64,000 nt of DNA from positions 525,530 through 589,529 of the forward strand of contig NZ_JAPHEH010000001.1 in the NCBI RefSeq assembly GCF_029607905.1, given 5' to 3'. Origin of the DNA: Thiovibrio frasassiensis (GTDB lineage Bacteria > Desulfobacterota > Desulfobulbia > Desulfobulbales > Desulfurivibrionaceae). Under the pieces are notes generated by a model. It saw only the letters and a program-made list of their open reading frames with translations. It searched no databases and was not told where the DNA came from. Position numbers and translations under genes: made by a program. This document shows, one piece after another, positions 42,035-50,987 of the stretch (positions are counted from its first letter, which is position 1; each line of letters starts with the position of its first letter).

Positions 42035-42115
42035 TTGAAAAAGGCAAACCCGGAGTAATCCGGGGACGCAAAGCCAACGGGTCCGCCAGTGCGGATGGCC
42101 GGGTTGCCGATACGG
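42035..42115 (+). ncRNA. c-di-GMP-I (GEMM-I) riboswitch
   Basis: The aptamer signatures are visible: GGCAAACC (42043-42050), GGGACGCAAAGCC (about 42063-42075), then an ACGGG...CCGGGTTGCCGA closing segment to about 42110, with the variable P1b/P2 hairpins between. This is the GEMM-I consensus for binding c-di-GMP. A strong intrinsic terminator at 42133 forms the expression platform. No coding gene follows it on the plus strand. Confidence 0.93.
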
Positions 42116-42132
42116 GAAATTTGTTTATTGCA

Positions 42133-42165
42133 AACCCATCTCCGGCAACAGAGATGGGTTTTTTT
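42133..42165 (+). terminator. Riboswitch expression-platform terminator
   Basis: AACCCATCTC (42133-42142), 8-base loop, GAGATGGGTT (42151-42160) then T run to 42165. Placed 20 bases after the c-di-GMP aptamer, so ligand binding can decide read-through. Confidence 0.92.
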
Positions 42166-42339
42166 ATGCCCTCTCGAATTAAAATAAAGAACCGAAGAAA
42201 AACATCCAAGTTTGGGGGGGGGACCTTGACCCTGGGTGCTTTCGCTCCGTGGCGGGCGGAGCACCTTGTAACCACGCGTGCACTGCCCATTGACCGTATC
42301 CTGATTCTCTGCCTTGTTACAAAACGCGTGGCACCCTCT

Positions 42340-42380
42340 GGAGAGGGTCCGGCACCCGCCGGGCCCTCTCCGCTTTTTTT
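42340..42380 (+). terminator. Terminator ending the riboswitch-controlled transcript
   Basis: GGAGAGGGTCCGGC (42340-42353), loop ACCC, GCCGGGCCCTCTCC (42358-42371), with one mispair, then eight T. It lies on the plus strand and limits any read-through RNA to about 170 bases between the two terminators. It abuts the convergent RNase H-like gene. Confidence 0.88.
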
Positions 42381-43208
42381 TCAATACCCCCGCAAACGAC
42401 CGATGAGCTCGAGATCCGGCAGAAACGTTTTCTCCGGCAGAGTCGGCTGGGGCAGATGATGACTTTCGGCAAAAGGGGTGCCCTGCAGCTTCAGATTATA
42501 GGCCTGCACCAGTAACGACTCCAGATTCACCGTATCCTCCACATTGTAGGCAAGCAAGGTGTCCAGCACCCGCCGCGATTTGGTCCGGCGATATTCCCGC
42601 CAGAGCAGCACCGCAAAGTAGCCATCCACCCCAGCCAGCTCCCCACGATCAAGCCCCATCTGCTTTTCGCACCCCTTCAAGCCGCCGACAAAACCGAGCC
42701 CCTGCAACAGCGGGCGCAGATCGATGTGGGCCTGGGCCAACTTAAAGCCGAAATGGCGCTCCAGCATGGGGATGTCAAAGGCCTTGCCGTTGTAAGTAAC
42801 CAGCATCTGGTATCGCTGGATGTCCTCGGCAAAATCGGCGAGATTCTCCCCCTGCACATAGGTGAACACCTCTTTGCCGTCGTAGAGGCTGACGGTGGTG
42901 ATGCAATGGTCCGTGAAACTCAAGCCGGTGGTCTCGATGTCGAGATAGGCCACGGAATCCCGATAATGCGGAAAAATCCGCCAGCGCTGGGCTGCCGGCA
43001 GCTGCCGGAGACATTCCAGGGGCGTCTGTTGCCCGGCTTGGGCACGGCTCAGCACCAGATGATCGGTAATGAGCCGAACCTTCTGCGCGGTGAGAAACTC
43101 CGGATACGGTGCGACGAATTTGTCCCAGGTGGTGACCCCGGCCTGCCAGAGCCGCCGTTCCGTGGTCTCGCCGATCCCGGGGATATGGACAAAGGTATTA
43201 TAGAGCAT
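42381..43208 (-). CDS. RNase H-fold exonuclease-like protein (YprB-like)
   Basis: 275-aa protein. An N-terminal helix-hairpin-helix (IPGIGETTERRLW, residues 9-21) binds nucleic acid; the C-terminal DEDD RNase H-like domain has AYLDIETTGL (about residue 92), TYNGKAFDIPML (about 140) and NVEDTVNLESLL (about 225). This matches YprB and similar predicted 3'-5' exonucleases. Eight bases separate it from the SagB-type gene upstream on the same strand. Confidence 0.88.
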   Translation of the reverse strand: MLYNTFVHIPGIGETTERRLWQAGVTTWDKFVAPYPEFLTAQKVRLITDHLVLSRAQAGQQTPLECLRQLPAAQRWRIFPHYRDSVAYLDIETTGLSFTDHCITTVSLYDGKEVFTYVQGENLADFAEDIQRYQMLVTYNGKAFDIPMLERHFGFKLAQAHIDLRPLLQGLGFVGGLKGCEKQMGLDRGELAGVDGYFAVLLWREYRRTKSRRVLDTLLAYNVEDTVNLESLLVQAYNLKLQGTPFAESHHLPQPTLPEKTFLPDLELIGRLRGY

Positions 43209-43216
43209 CTCTCCCC

Positions 43217-43954
43217 CTAACCCTTGCGGCCGATGGAGGCGAGATAGACGACCGACTCCTCCTGGCCGTCCACGCCGAGCAGCCCGTTCACCTCGTCATC
43301 GAAAAAGGCGGCCACCGGACACCCGGACAACCCGAGAAAGCCTGCAGTCGAAAGCAGGTTCCCGCAGATATGCCCGGCATCGAGCATGATATACCGCAGC
43401 CCGCGATGGCCGTATTTCGCCATATTGCGCCGGAAGATGGCGGTCCAGATGACATTGACCGGGGCCTGGGCGATAAATCCCTGCCCCAAACAGGCCTCGG
43501 CCAAAGGGGGCCCCGGCACCATCTCCGCGAGACGCTCCAGCCGGAAGCCCTGCACGTCGAAATGGTAGATGCCCGGGGCAAGCCCGGCCACCCGCTGAAT
43601 CGCCAGATAGGTTTCAATGGGATAGAGGGCGCCGGCGGAGGGTGCGGTGCGAAAAAGGAAGGAACCGGCCTGGCCGCTAATGCCCTGACTCCCCCAGAGC
43701 AGCAGGGCCAACTCCTGCAAAGAGATATCCGCCTCGGCAAAGCTGCGCACCGAGCGGCGGTGCTGGAGGATCGAGAGCAGATCCGCCCCTTCTTTCGGCC
43801 AGACCCTGGGCAGCTCCACCACCTCCGCCTTTGGGTAGGTCTTGCATCGCTCCGTTCTCTGGATCGCCGGGGGGAGCTGCCCGCCCCTCTCCTCCCGGTC
43901 GAACTTTGTCGCTTGCAGATATCTATATCCCAAGGATTCCCGCAGTTCCGGCAT
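43217..43954 (-). CDS. SagB/ThcOx family FMN dehydrogenase
   Basis: 245-aa nitroreductase-fold protein of the SagB/ThcOx family: HRRSVRSFAEADIS (FMN phosphate), TAPSAGALYPIETYLAI, and APVNVIWTAIFRRNMAKYGHRGLRYIMLDAGH are family blocks. SagB enzymes oxidise thiazolines/oxazolines to aromatic azoles in RiPP pathways, though many stand-alone members have unknown roles. ATG 43954 follows AAGGAGAG. Its closeness (1.3 kb) to a thio(seleno)oxazole-type maturase is notable but may be chance. Confidence 0.85.
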   Translation of the reverse strand: MPELRESLGYRYLQATKFDREERGGQLPPAIQRTERCKTYPKAEVVELPRVWPKEGADLLSILQHRRSVRSFAEADISLQELALLLWGSQGISGQAGSFLFRTAPSAGALYPIETYLAIQRVAGLAPGIYHFDVQGFRLERLAEMVPGPPLAEACLGQGFIAQAPVNVIWTAIFRRNMAKYGHRGLRYIMLDAGHICGNLLSTAGFLGLSGCPVAAFFDDEVNGLLGVDGQEESVVYLASIGRKG

Positions 43955-44133
43955 CTCTCCTTCCCCCCCCAAAACGGCACGCCGGGCCTAAGGGCAAAAA
44001 AACTTGCCGGGCCCGGCAATCACCGGTAGACTTTAATTGTATCGTCGGCTTGCCGGCGATTGCGGCTCTCTTTCCCCCGGCAATGACAACGCCGGGATGC
44101 ACGGAGCGCCAAAATTCCACCGCAGGGAGCCCC

Positions 44134-44544
44134 ATGGAAAGCTGGCTGATTCCCGCCTTTACCGCCCTGATCATTTACGGCCTCTGGGGCTTTTTCCCCA
44201 AGCTGGCCGTAAGCTATATCAACCCCGCCAGCGCCTTGGTTTTCGAAGTGGCGGGGGCCATGCTGGTCGGACTTTCCGCTCTCCTTTGGGTAGGATTTCA
44301 ACCGGAAACCCACCCCAAGGGCATTCTCTTTGCCGTCCTCACCGGGGTGGCCGGAATGCTCGGCACCCTGTTTTTCTTCATCGCCGCCAGCAGGGGCAAG
44401 ATCTCGGTGGTGGTGAGCATGACCGCCCTCTACCCCATCATCACCATCATCATTGCCGCCATCTTCCTGCGCGAACCCGTCACCGCCAAACAGGTTATGG
44501 GCATGGTCTGCGCCGTGACCGCGATTTTTCTCTTAACCAGCTAA
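44134..44544 (+). CDS. EamA-family half-size membrane protein
   Basis: 136-aa protein with four or five hydrophobic segments and a single EamA domain, typical of small DMT-type transporters (PPATALYPIITIIIAAIFLREP-like segment is seen as MTALYPIITIIIAAIF). Such half proteins pair as dimers. Start ATG 44134 follows GCAGGGAGC. Substrate unknown. Confidence 0.85.
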   Translation: MESWLIPAFTALIIYGLWGFFPKLAVSYINPASALVFEVAGAMLVGLSALLWVGFQPETHPKGILFAVLTGVAGMLGTLFFFIAASRGKISVVVSMTALYPIITIIIAAIFLREPVTAKQVMGMVCAVTAIFLLTS

Positions 44545-44622
44545 AAGATCGGGCCCAAGGCAGAGTGAATCTCCCTTAAGCCCCTTGCACACCCCGGATC
44601 TGCAGCGACAAAATTCGGCCGT

Positions 44623-46761
44623 TCACTCCTCCTGCCAGACCACCACCCGGTTACGCCCCTCTTTCTTTGCCCGGTACAAGGCCTTATCGGCCCGCCGGAT
44701 CAAACGCTCCTTATCGGTGCCGTGGTCGGGATAGACGGCAAGCCCCAGGGACAAGGTGATCCGCACCGGACCACTCTCATGGGGCAGCACCATTTTTTCG
44801 ATCTCCTGCCGGATACGCTCGGCCATCTGGTGCCCCCCCTGCTCGCCGGATCCCTCCAAAACAAGAACAAACTCCTCGCCGCCGTAACGGCCGGCCAGAT
44901 CCACGCTGCGCGCCGCCCGCCGGAGGATCCCGGCCACCTCCTTGAGCACCTTGTCGCCAAAGGGATGGCCATAGCTGTCATTGATCTTCTTGAAGTGGTC
45001 GATATCGCAGAGCAACAGGCTCAAGGCCCCGGCCCGCCGCTCTTCCCGAACCAGCATCACGTCAAAGCCGTGCTGAAAGGTACGGTGATTGATCAGGCCG
45101 GTGAGGCCGTCGATGGTGGCCAGACGGTTGATTTCCTCATGGGCCTGCCCCAGATCGACCTTGACCGCGACCTGGGCGGCAATCAGCTCCAGAATCTCCT
45201 GCCGGGGCTTGGTGAAAACGTCGGCTTTTTTCACCGCCACGGTGAGCGCGCCGGTCGCCTCCCCCTTCTCTTTTTGCAGGGGCAGGACCAGCAGCGAATG
45301 GTAGCCGGTGAGGAGATGGTCGTGCCCGAAAACCTGGGTCGGCCCGTGACACTGGGCCTTGGCCGGCAAAGGCCGGTTGATCTTGAGCACCTGGCCCACC
45401 AACCCCTCTTCCCTGGCAAATTCACGGCCCAGGAGGAGCTCGCTCCCTTCGCCTTCGGCCAGGGCCACGCAATGGCTGTTGCCTTGAACCAGGCTGATGG
45501 AGATGAAATCCGCCCCCACCAAGGTCCGCACCGCCTTGATGGTTGCGGCCAGAACCTGTTCAAGGGCCAGGGCCCCATTCAACTCGCGCATGGCAAGACA
45601 AACGCGCTGGATGGCGCTGCGCTCGCGGGCCATGGCCTGAAACTGCCTGCCCATGTTCACATCAAGGGCAAGCTTCCGGCCACACAGGATCATGATCGTT
45701 TTTTCCTGCTCGGTCCAGGGTTCCTGACCGGGTCGATCCCCACAGAGAACCGGAGCGATCTTCTTATCGTCAAATCCGAGCCATTCCTCGGCGTCATCGG
45801 GGAGACGGACGGCGAGAACCCCACCCACCTCAAGCTGCTTCAGGTAATAGGGCACCCCCAAGGAAGGGGTGGCCGGGGCGAGACTCACCAGTTCCTCCGC
45901 CCCCATCAACGCCCCGGTAATGCCCGCCCCGATCCGGAACGGCCCGGGGGCTATATCTTTTCGGGTGGTGGCGATACTGCGCAGCCGGTATTCCTGGCCC
46001 TCGGGGTCCGGCCAAAGCAGGGCCACCGTTGACAAGGCCAGGGTCTGGCGGATGAGTTCGAGTTGCAGATCAAAGGCGGCGGTGATGGTTTCAACGGCGG
46101 GCTGACTGCCGGCCTCGGGGTCTTCGATGAGATCGTAATCCGGCAACACATTGAGAATATCGGGCAGCTCGTCGAAGAGACCAAGATCCCGGGCATACTG
46201 CCGGCTGGCGGTATCCCTTTTTGCCCGGATCAGGGCCTTTCGCATCCGCTGCCGGTAGGCCTTGCTGCTCATAAAGGCGCTGATGCCCAGTCCGGCGGCA
46301 CCATAGGCAAGCAGATTCCCCGCCAATCCGGCGAGTTCCTGAAAATCAAAAGCCCACAACCCCACCTCCATCCCGAGCACCGCCACAAAAGGGACAAGCA
46401 GGGCCTGCAGGGGAAAACTGATCACCAGCCAGCCGATGAGCCCGACCGGGAGCAGGATCAGCTGGGGAGCAACCGAGACGAAACTGCGGAAAACAATCCA
46501 GACGCCGACAACCCAGAGCAAAGGCCCGGCAGTGCCGAAAAAAGAAAATTCCGTGGGAGAATCCCCTCCGCCTTGCCGCATCTCCAGGAGGGAAAAGAGC
46601 AGAACCAACCCGGCCAGACTCCAGGCAAAGACGGCGAAGTCTGCGGTCGGCTCATAGAGCCCCAAGGCCACCGTCCAGACCCCCAACAGCCCGAGCGCGA
46701 ACCCAGCCCGCCGGACGGTGATGCCGGTTCCGCGGTTCACTTGGCGGCGACCTCTTGCCAT
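44623..46761 (-). CDS. GGDEF diguanylate cyclase with GAF domain and membrane anchor
   Basis: 712-aa protein. N-terminal membrane region of about six hydrophobic segments (residues 12-165), then a linker, one or two GAF-like sensor regions (about residues 230-550), and a C-terminal GGDEF domain with intact RYGGEEF about residue 627. An RxxD inhibitory site (RSVD) precedes it by the usual five residues, which indicates product inhibition. It should make c-di-GMP from two GTP. With the riboswitch 2.5 kb upstream in the map it may regulate this neighbourhood. Confidence 0.93.
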   Translation of the reverse strand: MARGRRQVNRGTGITVRRAGFALGLLGVWTVALGLYEPTADFAVFAWSLAGLVLLFSLLEMRQGGGDSPTEFSFFGTAGPLLWVVGVWIVFRSFVSVAPQLILLPVGLIGWLVISFPLQALLVPFVAVLGMEVGLWAFDFQELAGLAGNLLAYGAAGLGISAFMSSKAYRQRMRKALIRAKRDTASRQYARDLGLFDELPDILNVLPDYDLIEDPEAGSQPAVETITAAFDLQLELIRQTLALSTVALLWPDPEGQEYRLRSIATTRKDIAPGPFRIGAGITGALMGAEELVSLAPATPSLGVPYYLKQLEVGGVLAVRLPDDAEEWLGFDDKKIAPVLCGDRPGQEPWTEQEKTIMILCGRKLALDVNMGRQFQAMARERSAIQRVCLAMRELNGALALEQVLAATIKAVRTLVGADFISISLVQGNSHCVALAEGEGSELLLGREFAREEGLVGQVLKINRPLPAKAQCHGPTQVFGHDHLLTGYHSLLVLPLQKEKGEATGALTVAVKKADVFTKPRQEILELIAAQVAVKVDLGQAHEEINRLATIDGLTGLINHRTFQHGFDVMLVREERRAGALSLLLCDIDHFKKINDSYGHPFGDKVLKEVAGILRRAARSVDLAGRYGGEEFVLVLEGSGEQGGHQMAERIRQEIEKMVLPHESGPVRITLSLGLAVYPDHGTDKERLIRRADKALYRAKKEGRNRVVVWQEE

Positions 46762-46778
46762 ACTCCCCCCTGGGTTTC

Positions 46779-47603
46779 TCAGCCGCGGAGCCCGGCTCGT
46801 CTTGGGCCGTGGGACTTGCCGACTCTGCGAAGAAATTGTTTGATTGCCTGAAAATAGAGCTTCCCGGTCCGCTCCAGGATATTGTTGTGATCGGCGCCGG
46901 GAATCATCTGAAATTCCTTACTCCGCGCCCCGCACAGGCTCTGCAGCTCTTCGGCCTGGATGAGGGGGATGATCTGATCATGCTGGGCATGGAGGATGTA
47001 GGTGGGTTTTTGCACCTGACAAATTTTTTCCAGATTGCCGAAGCCGTCCGCCTCATCAATGGAGAGCGCTTGCACATCAAGGCCGATGGTGCGCAAAAGG
47101 GGCAGGGTCTGGGCAATGCCACTCTCGACAATGAGCCCGGCAATCACCTCTTCCGAAGAGGCCAGCTCAATGGCCGAGACGCTGCCCAGGGATCGGCCCA
47201 TCGCCACGAGATGACCGGTGCACCCCTGTTCGGCCAACCAGGCCGTCACCCAGGTTAACACACTATGCGCATCCCGGATCATCGCGCTCACGGTAGGGGT
47301 GCCGGTGCTCCGCCCGTAGCCCCGATAGTCAACGGCCAGGAAGTTGATCCCCTGCTCCGTATAGCGGGGGCCGACCTCGTCATAATCGGAAACCACCTCG
47401 CCATTGCCGTGAAAAAAAAGAAGATTGACCGCGGCCGGGTCGGGGCTCAGAAAAAATCTGGCCCCGAGCGTTACGCCCGGTTCCACCTCTATCTCGTGAT
47501 CCTGGGCCCCGGCCGGCAACGGGGTCGTCCCCTGGCGGGGATACAATAAGGCCGCCAATACCTCGGGACGGTCAAGTTTTTCGTATGTTCGTCTCTGCTC
47601 CAT
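46779..47603 (-). CDS. Alpha/beta hydrolase
   Basis: 274-aa serine hydrolase fold. VNLLFFHGNGEVVSDY (oxyanion), nucleophile Ser in AMGRSLGSVSA (about residue 140) and a His in IPGADHNNIL near the C-terminus are visible. Substrate unknown. ATG 47603 follows GGGGAGA. It ends 18 bases upstream of the GGDEF gene on the same strand. Confidence 0.85.
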   Translation of the reverse strand: MEQRRTYEKLDRPEVLAALLYPRQGTTPLPAGAQDHEIEVEPGVTLGARFFLSPDPAAVNLLFFHGNGEVVSDYDEVGPRYTEQGINFLAVDYRGYGRSTGTPTVSAMIRDAHSVLTWVTAWLAEQGCTGHLVAMGRSLGSVSAIELASSEEVIAGLIVESGIAQTLPLLRTIGLDVQALSIDEADGFGNLEKICQVQKPTYILHAQHDQIIPLIQAEELQSLCGARSKEFQMIPGADHNNILERTGKLYFQAIKQFLRRVGKSHGPRRAGLRG

Positions 47604-47821
47604 CTTCTCCCCTTTGCTTGGGCCAAACCCGTTTCCGATCTTCCGCAGGATGACCCGCACGACCATCTTTTCAACTATACCCATTCAGAATATCAATATC
47701 TACCTAATTTCCCTTACTTTTTCTTTTCAAAACCCTCCTTGCCTTCCCGGACAGGAAAAGAGTTTGCGCAGAACCGGCAGGATGTTTATGGTACAGGAAA
47801 TTCTTAACAGGAGTGAAGCAA

Positions 47822-48622
47822 ATGGCCCTCATCAGCATCGACCGAACAAAATGCAAAAAAGACGGGATCTGCGTGGCGGAATGCCCTTTCAGTCTGATTG
47901 CCCTGACAGGAGAAGAGGGTTTCCCGGAGATCCGCCCGGCGGCGGCACGCCTCTGCATCCAGTGCGGACACTGTGTGGCGGTGTGCCCCCATGATGCCTT
48001 AAGCCTGACCTCCATGCACCAGGATGACTTCCTGCCCATGGGCTTCGGCTCTCCCCCCACCCTCAAGAAAATCGGCCAGCTTCTCTCCAGCCGGCGCTCC
48101 ATCCGGACTTACCAGCAGCAGCCGGTTCTCCGGCCCCATATCGAACAGCTGCTCGATATCTGTCGCTGGGCTCCGTCCGCCAAAAATAAACAGCCGGTAC
48201 ACTGGCTGGTGGTGGAAAATCCCGAGGAGATGCGCCGTCTGGCCGGGCTGGTCGTGGACTGGCTGAGGACCGGTACCACCTATCCCGGCATCGTCGCCGC
48301 CTGGGACCAGGGCAAGGACATGGTCCTGCGCAGCGCCCCCCACCTGCTGATGGCCCACGCCCATGAGGACAGTCTCAAACCGGAAATCGACTGCACCATC
48401 GCCCTGAGCTATTTTGAGATAGCCGCAACCAGCGGGGGCATCGGCACCTGCTGGGCCGGCATCCTGATGAGCGCCGCGGCAGCCGGCTACCAGCCCCTGC
48501 TCGACGCCCTGGGACTGCCCGAGGGCCACCGCCCGTATGGGGCGATGATCTTCGGCTACCCGAGATTTCCGTACTTTAAAATCCCGCCCAGAAAAGAGGC
48601 CCGGGTCATCTGGCGCTCCTAA
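47822..48622 (+). CDS. Ferredoxin-nitroreductase fusion protein
   Basis: 266-aa protein. N-terminal 2[4Fe-4S] ferredoxin domain with CKKDGICVAECP and CIQCGHCVAVCP (residues 10-55), then an FMN nitroreductase domain (SRRSIRTYQQQPV, WAPSAKNKQPVHW). Electrons from the clusters should feed the flavin; substrate unknown. ATG 47822 follows ACAGGAGTG. A small gene follows after 26 bases. Confidence 0.92.
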   Translation: MALISIDRTKCKKDGICVAECPFSLIALTGEEGFPEIRPAAARLCIQCGHCVAVCPHDALSLTSMHQDDFLPMGFGSPPTLKKIGQLLSSRRSIRTYQQQPVLRPHIEQLLDICRWAPSAKNKQPVHWLVVENPEEMRRLAGLVVDWLRTGTTYPGIVAAWDQGKDMVLRSAPHLLMAHAHEDSLKPEIDCTIALSYFEIAATSGGIGTCWAGILMSAAAAGYQPLLDALGLPEGHRPYGAMIFGYPRFPYFKIPPRKEARVIWRS

Positions 48623-48648
48623 TCCACCCGCACCCCAAGAGGAAAGAC

Positions 48649-48819
48649 ATGGACAGCTCTGCCGAGAAAAAAAAGCCCAACCCGGAGCGGGTCGCCATCC
48701 TCCGCTCCCTGCCCCTGGAGATCAAGAGCCGGATCACCGGGGAAGAGGCCCAGGCCTTCATGTACGATGAGGATCTGCCGGAATCCCTTCTGGAAAAACT
48801 GAAGGACTATCTGGAATAA
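48649..48819 (+). CDS. Small conserved-looking protein
   Basis: 56-aa protein too short for many gene callers. Sequence is MDSSAEKKKPNPERVAI..., with a helix LRSLPLEIKSRITGEEAQAF and an acidic tail ending LEKLKDYLE. ATG 48649 follows AGAGGAAAG. It is 26 bases after the nitroreductase gene and in the same direction, so likely cotranscribed. A perfect 16-bp hairpin follows. Function unknown. Confidence 0.7.
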   Translation: MDSSAEKKKPNPERVAILRSLPLEIKSRITGEEAQAFMYDEDLPESLLEKLKDYLE

Positions 48820-48826
48820 AATTCTC

Positions 48827-48850
48827 CAGGCCAAGTAACCGGAGATCCGG

Positions 48851-48862
<12 letters not shown>
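48827..48862. terminator. Perfect 16-bp hairpin between convergent genes
   Basis: CAGGCCAAGTAACCGG (48827-48842) and its exact complement (48847-48862) with an AGAT loop. The stop codon of the minus-strand YchJ-like gene lies inside the stem. No long T run on either strand, so it is a stabiliser or a weak bidirectional terminator. Confidence 0.75.
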
Positions 48863-49345
<483 letters not shown>

Positions 49346-49468
49346 CCCGACACCTTCCTAAAAGTATATTTAATAATCCCGATCCGGGAATCCTTGCACA
49401 TCCCCTCCGGACTGTGCCACAATATATCTATTCGCCCCTCCCTTCAACCTCCTTCTGAGGTACCCGCC

Positions 49469-50647
49469 ATGAAAACGAAATCCTACCTCATCGTCGGCAA
49501 CGGCGTCGCCGGAACCACCGCCGCCGAATCCATCCGCCAGCAGGACCCCAAAGGGAGCATCACCATCCTCAGCGAAGAGGATCTCCCCTTTTATTATCGG
49601 ATCCGGCTCAACGAATTCATCGCTGGGGATGTGACCGAAGAAAAGCTCATCGCCAAGAAAAAAAAATGGTACGAGGAGCAACGGATCACCCTGCGGATCA
49701 ACACCCGGATCACTGGCCTCGATGCTCTGAACAAACGGCTGACCAGCGAAAGCGGGGAAAAGCTCCCCTTTGACCGGTTGCTTCTGGCCACGGGCAGCCA
49801 CTCCTTCCTGCCCCCCATCAGCGGCATCGACCAACAGGGGGTGTTTTCCCTCCGCCACATCAAGGATGCCCGGGCCATCCTGGCCCAGGCGGGAAAAAGC
49901 GCAGAGGTGATCCTCATCGGCGGCGGGCTGCTCGGCCTTGAGGCGGGCAATGCCCTGCGCAAATTGGGCAAGAAGGTAACGGTGGTGGAATTTTTCCCGC
50001 GCCTCCTGCCCCGGCAACTGGACAGCAAGGGGGGTGCCCGGCTGCAAAAACTCATGGAGAAGATGGGCTTTTCCTTCCGCCTCTCGGCTATGACCAAGAC
50101 CATCACCGGCAGCAATGGCCAGGCAGACGGCATTGTCCTTGAAGGCGGCGAGACCGTGCGCGGCCAGATGGTCATCGTCTCTGCCGGAGTAAGGCCAAAT
50201 CTGGAATTAGCCAAAGCTGGAGAGCTTATCTGCGACAAGGGGGTCATCGTAAATGACCGCCTGGAAACCAGCGGGAACGGAATCTATGCGGCGGGCGATG
50301 TGGCCGAGCACCGGGGAGTGGTCTCCGGCATCTGGCCTGCGGCCATGCAGCAGGGTAAGGTGGCGGGGGCCAACATAGCGGGCGGCGAGGCGCAATACAA
50401 CGGCACCACCATGAGCAACATCCTCAAGGTGGCCGGCATCGACGTCGCCGCCGCCGGCAACATCGATGCGGAAGGGAGATTTGAGTCGCAGGTGATATCC
50501 TCCGATACCGTTTACAAGAAGCTGGTCATTGAGAACAACCGGGCCATCGGCTGCATCATGGTGGGGGATACCAAGAATTTCAATAGCATCAGCCGCTATA
50601 TTTCGGAACAACGGGATATCGCCACCCTGAAGAATAGCCTATTGTAA
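49469..50647 (+). CDS. NAD(P)/FAD-dependent oxidoreductase
   Basis: 392-aa flavoprotein of the rubredoxin-reductase/NirB N-half type. FAD site VGNGVAGTTAAES near the start, NAD(P) site IGGGLLGLEAGNALRKLG about residue 150 and FAD-binding GIYAAGDVAEH about residue 275. It should move electrons from NAD(P)H to a small protein acceptor. ATG 49469 follows CTGAGG. Stands alone, next to a small cysteine-motif gene. Confidence 0.9.
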   Translation: MKTKSYLIVGNGVAGTTAAESIRQQDPKGSITILSEEDLPFYYRIRLNEFIAGDVTEEKLIAKKKKWYEEQRITLRINTRITGLDALNKRLTSESGEKLPFDRLLLATGSHSFLPPISGIDQQGVFSLRHIKDARAILAQAGKSAEVILIGGGLLGLEAGNALRKLGKKVTVVEFFPRLLPRQLDSKGGARLQKLMEKMGFSFRLSAMTKTITGSNGQADGIVLEGGETVRGQMVIVSAGVRPNLELAKAGELICDKGVIVNDRLETSGNGIYAAGDVAEHRGVVSGIWPAAMQQGKVAGANIAGGEAQYNGTTMSNILKVAGIDVAAAGNIDAEGRFESQVISSDTVYKKLVIENNRAIGCIMVGDTKNFNSISRYISEQRDIATLKNSLL

Positions 50648-50667
50648 CCGGAGAGTCTTCAACACCC

Positions 50668-50865
50668 TTACGGATGCACGCAAAGATCAGCGGGCGGCTC
50701 GGGGACAAAGATGGGAGGCGGACAGTATTCGCAGGCAGAGTCGTCATCTTTCCTATCAACAAGCTTCCAGGTTTTCAGCAGGATGAGCTCGCCATGCGAT
50801 TTTTTGCACTCCTCGCAAACCCAAAGTTCCTTGTCGTCTTTCATCTGATATTTAAACCGTTTCAT
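50668..50865 (-). CDS. Small zinc-ribbon-like protein
   Basis: 65-aa protein: MKRFKYQMKDDKELWVCEEC...CEYCPPPIFVPEPP. The WxCEEC then CxxC layout suggests a small zinc ribbon and resembles the 85-aa protein at 14204. ATG 50865 follows GGAGCAGC. Function unknown; it lies between an oxidoreductase and ABC exporter genes. Confidence 0.65.
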   Translation of the reverse strand: MKRFKYQMKDDKELWVCEECKKSHGELILLKTWKLVDRKDDDSACEYCPPPIFVPEPPADLCVHP

Positions 50866-50987
50866 TGCTGCTCCGTGCTCGTATAGGTTATTCCCCTCAA
50901 GCCGCATGATAACAGCAATTGAGCACATATCCAACGGGCTTTTCTGCCACAGAGGATTAGCGACGAAAGAACAGGGAGATTTTTTTC

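Noticed and set aside
41983..42459. 158-codon plus-strand open frame
   Set aside because: It runs through the c-di-GMP aptamer and both terminators and overlaps the end of the RNase H-like gene; no ribosome binding site and no recognisable protein.
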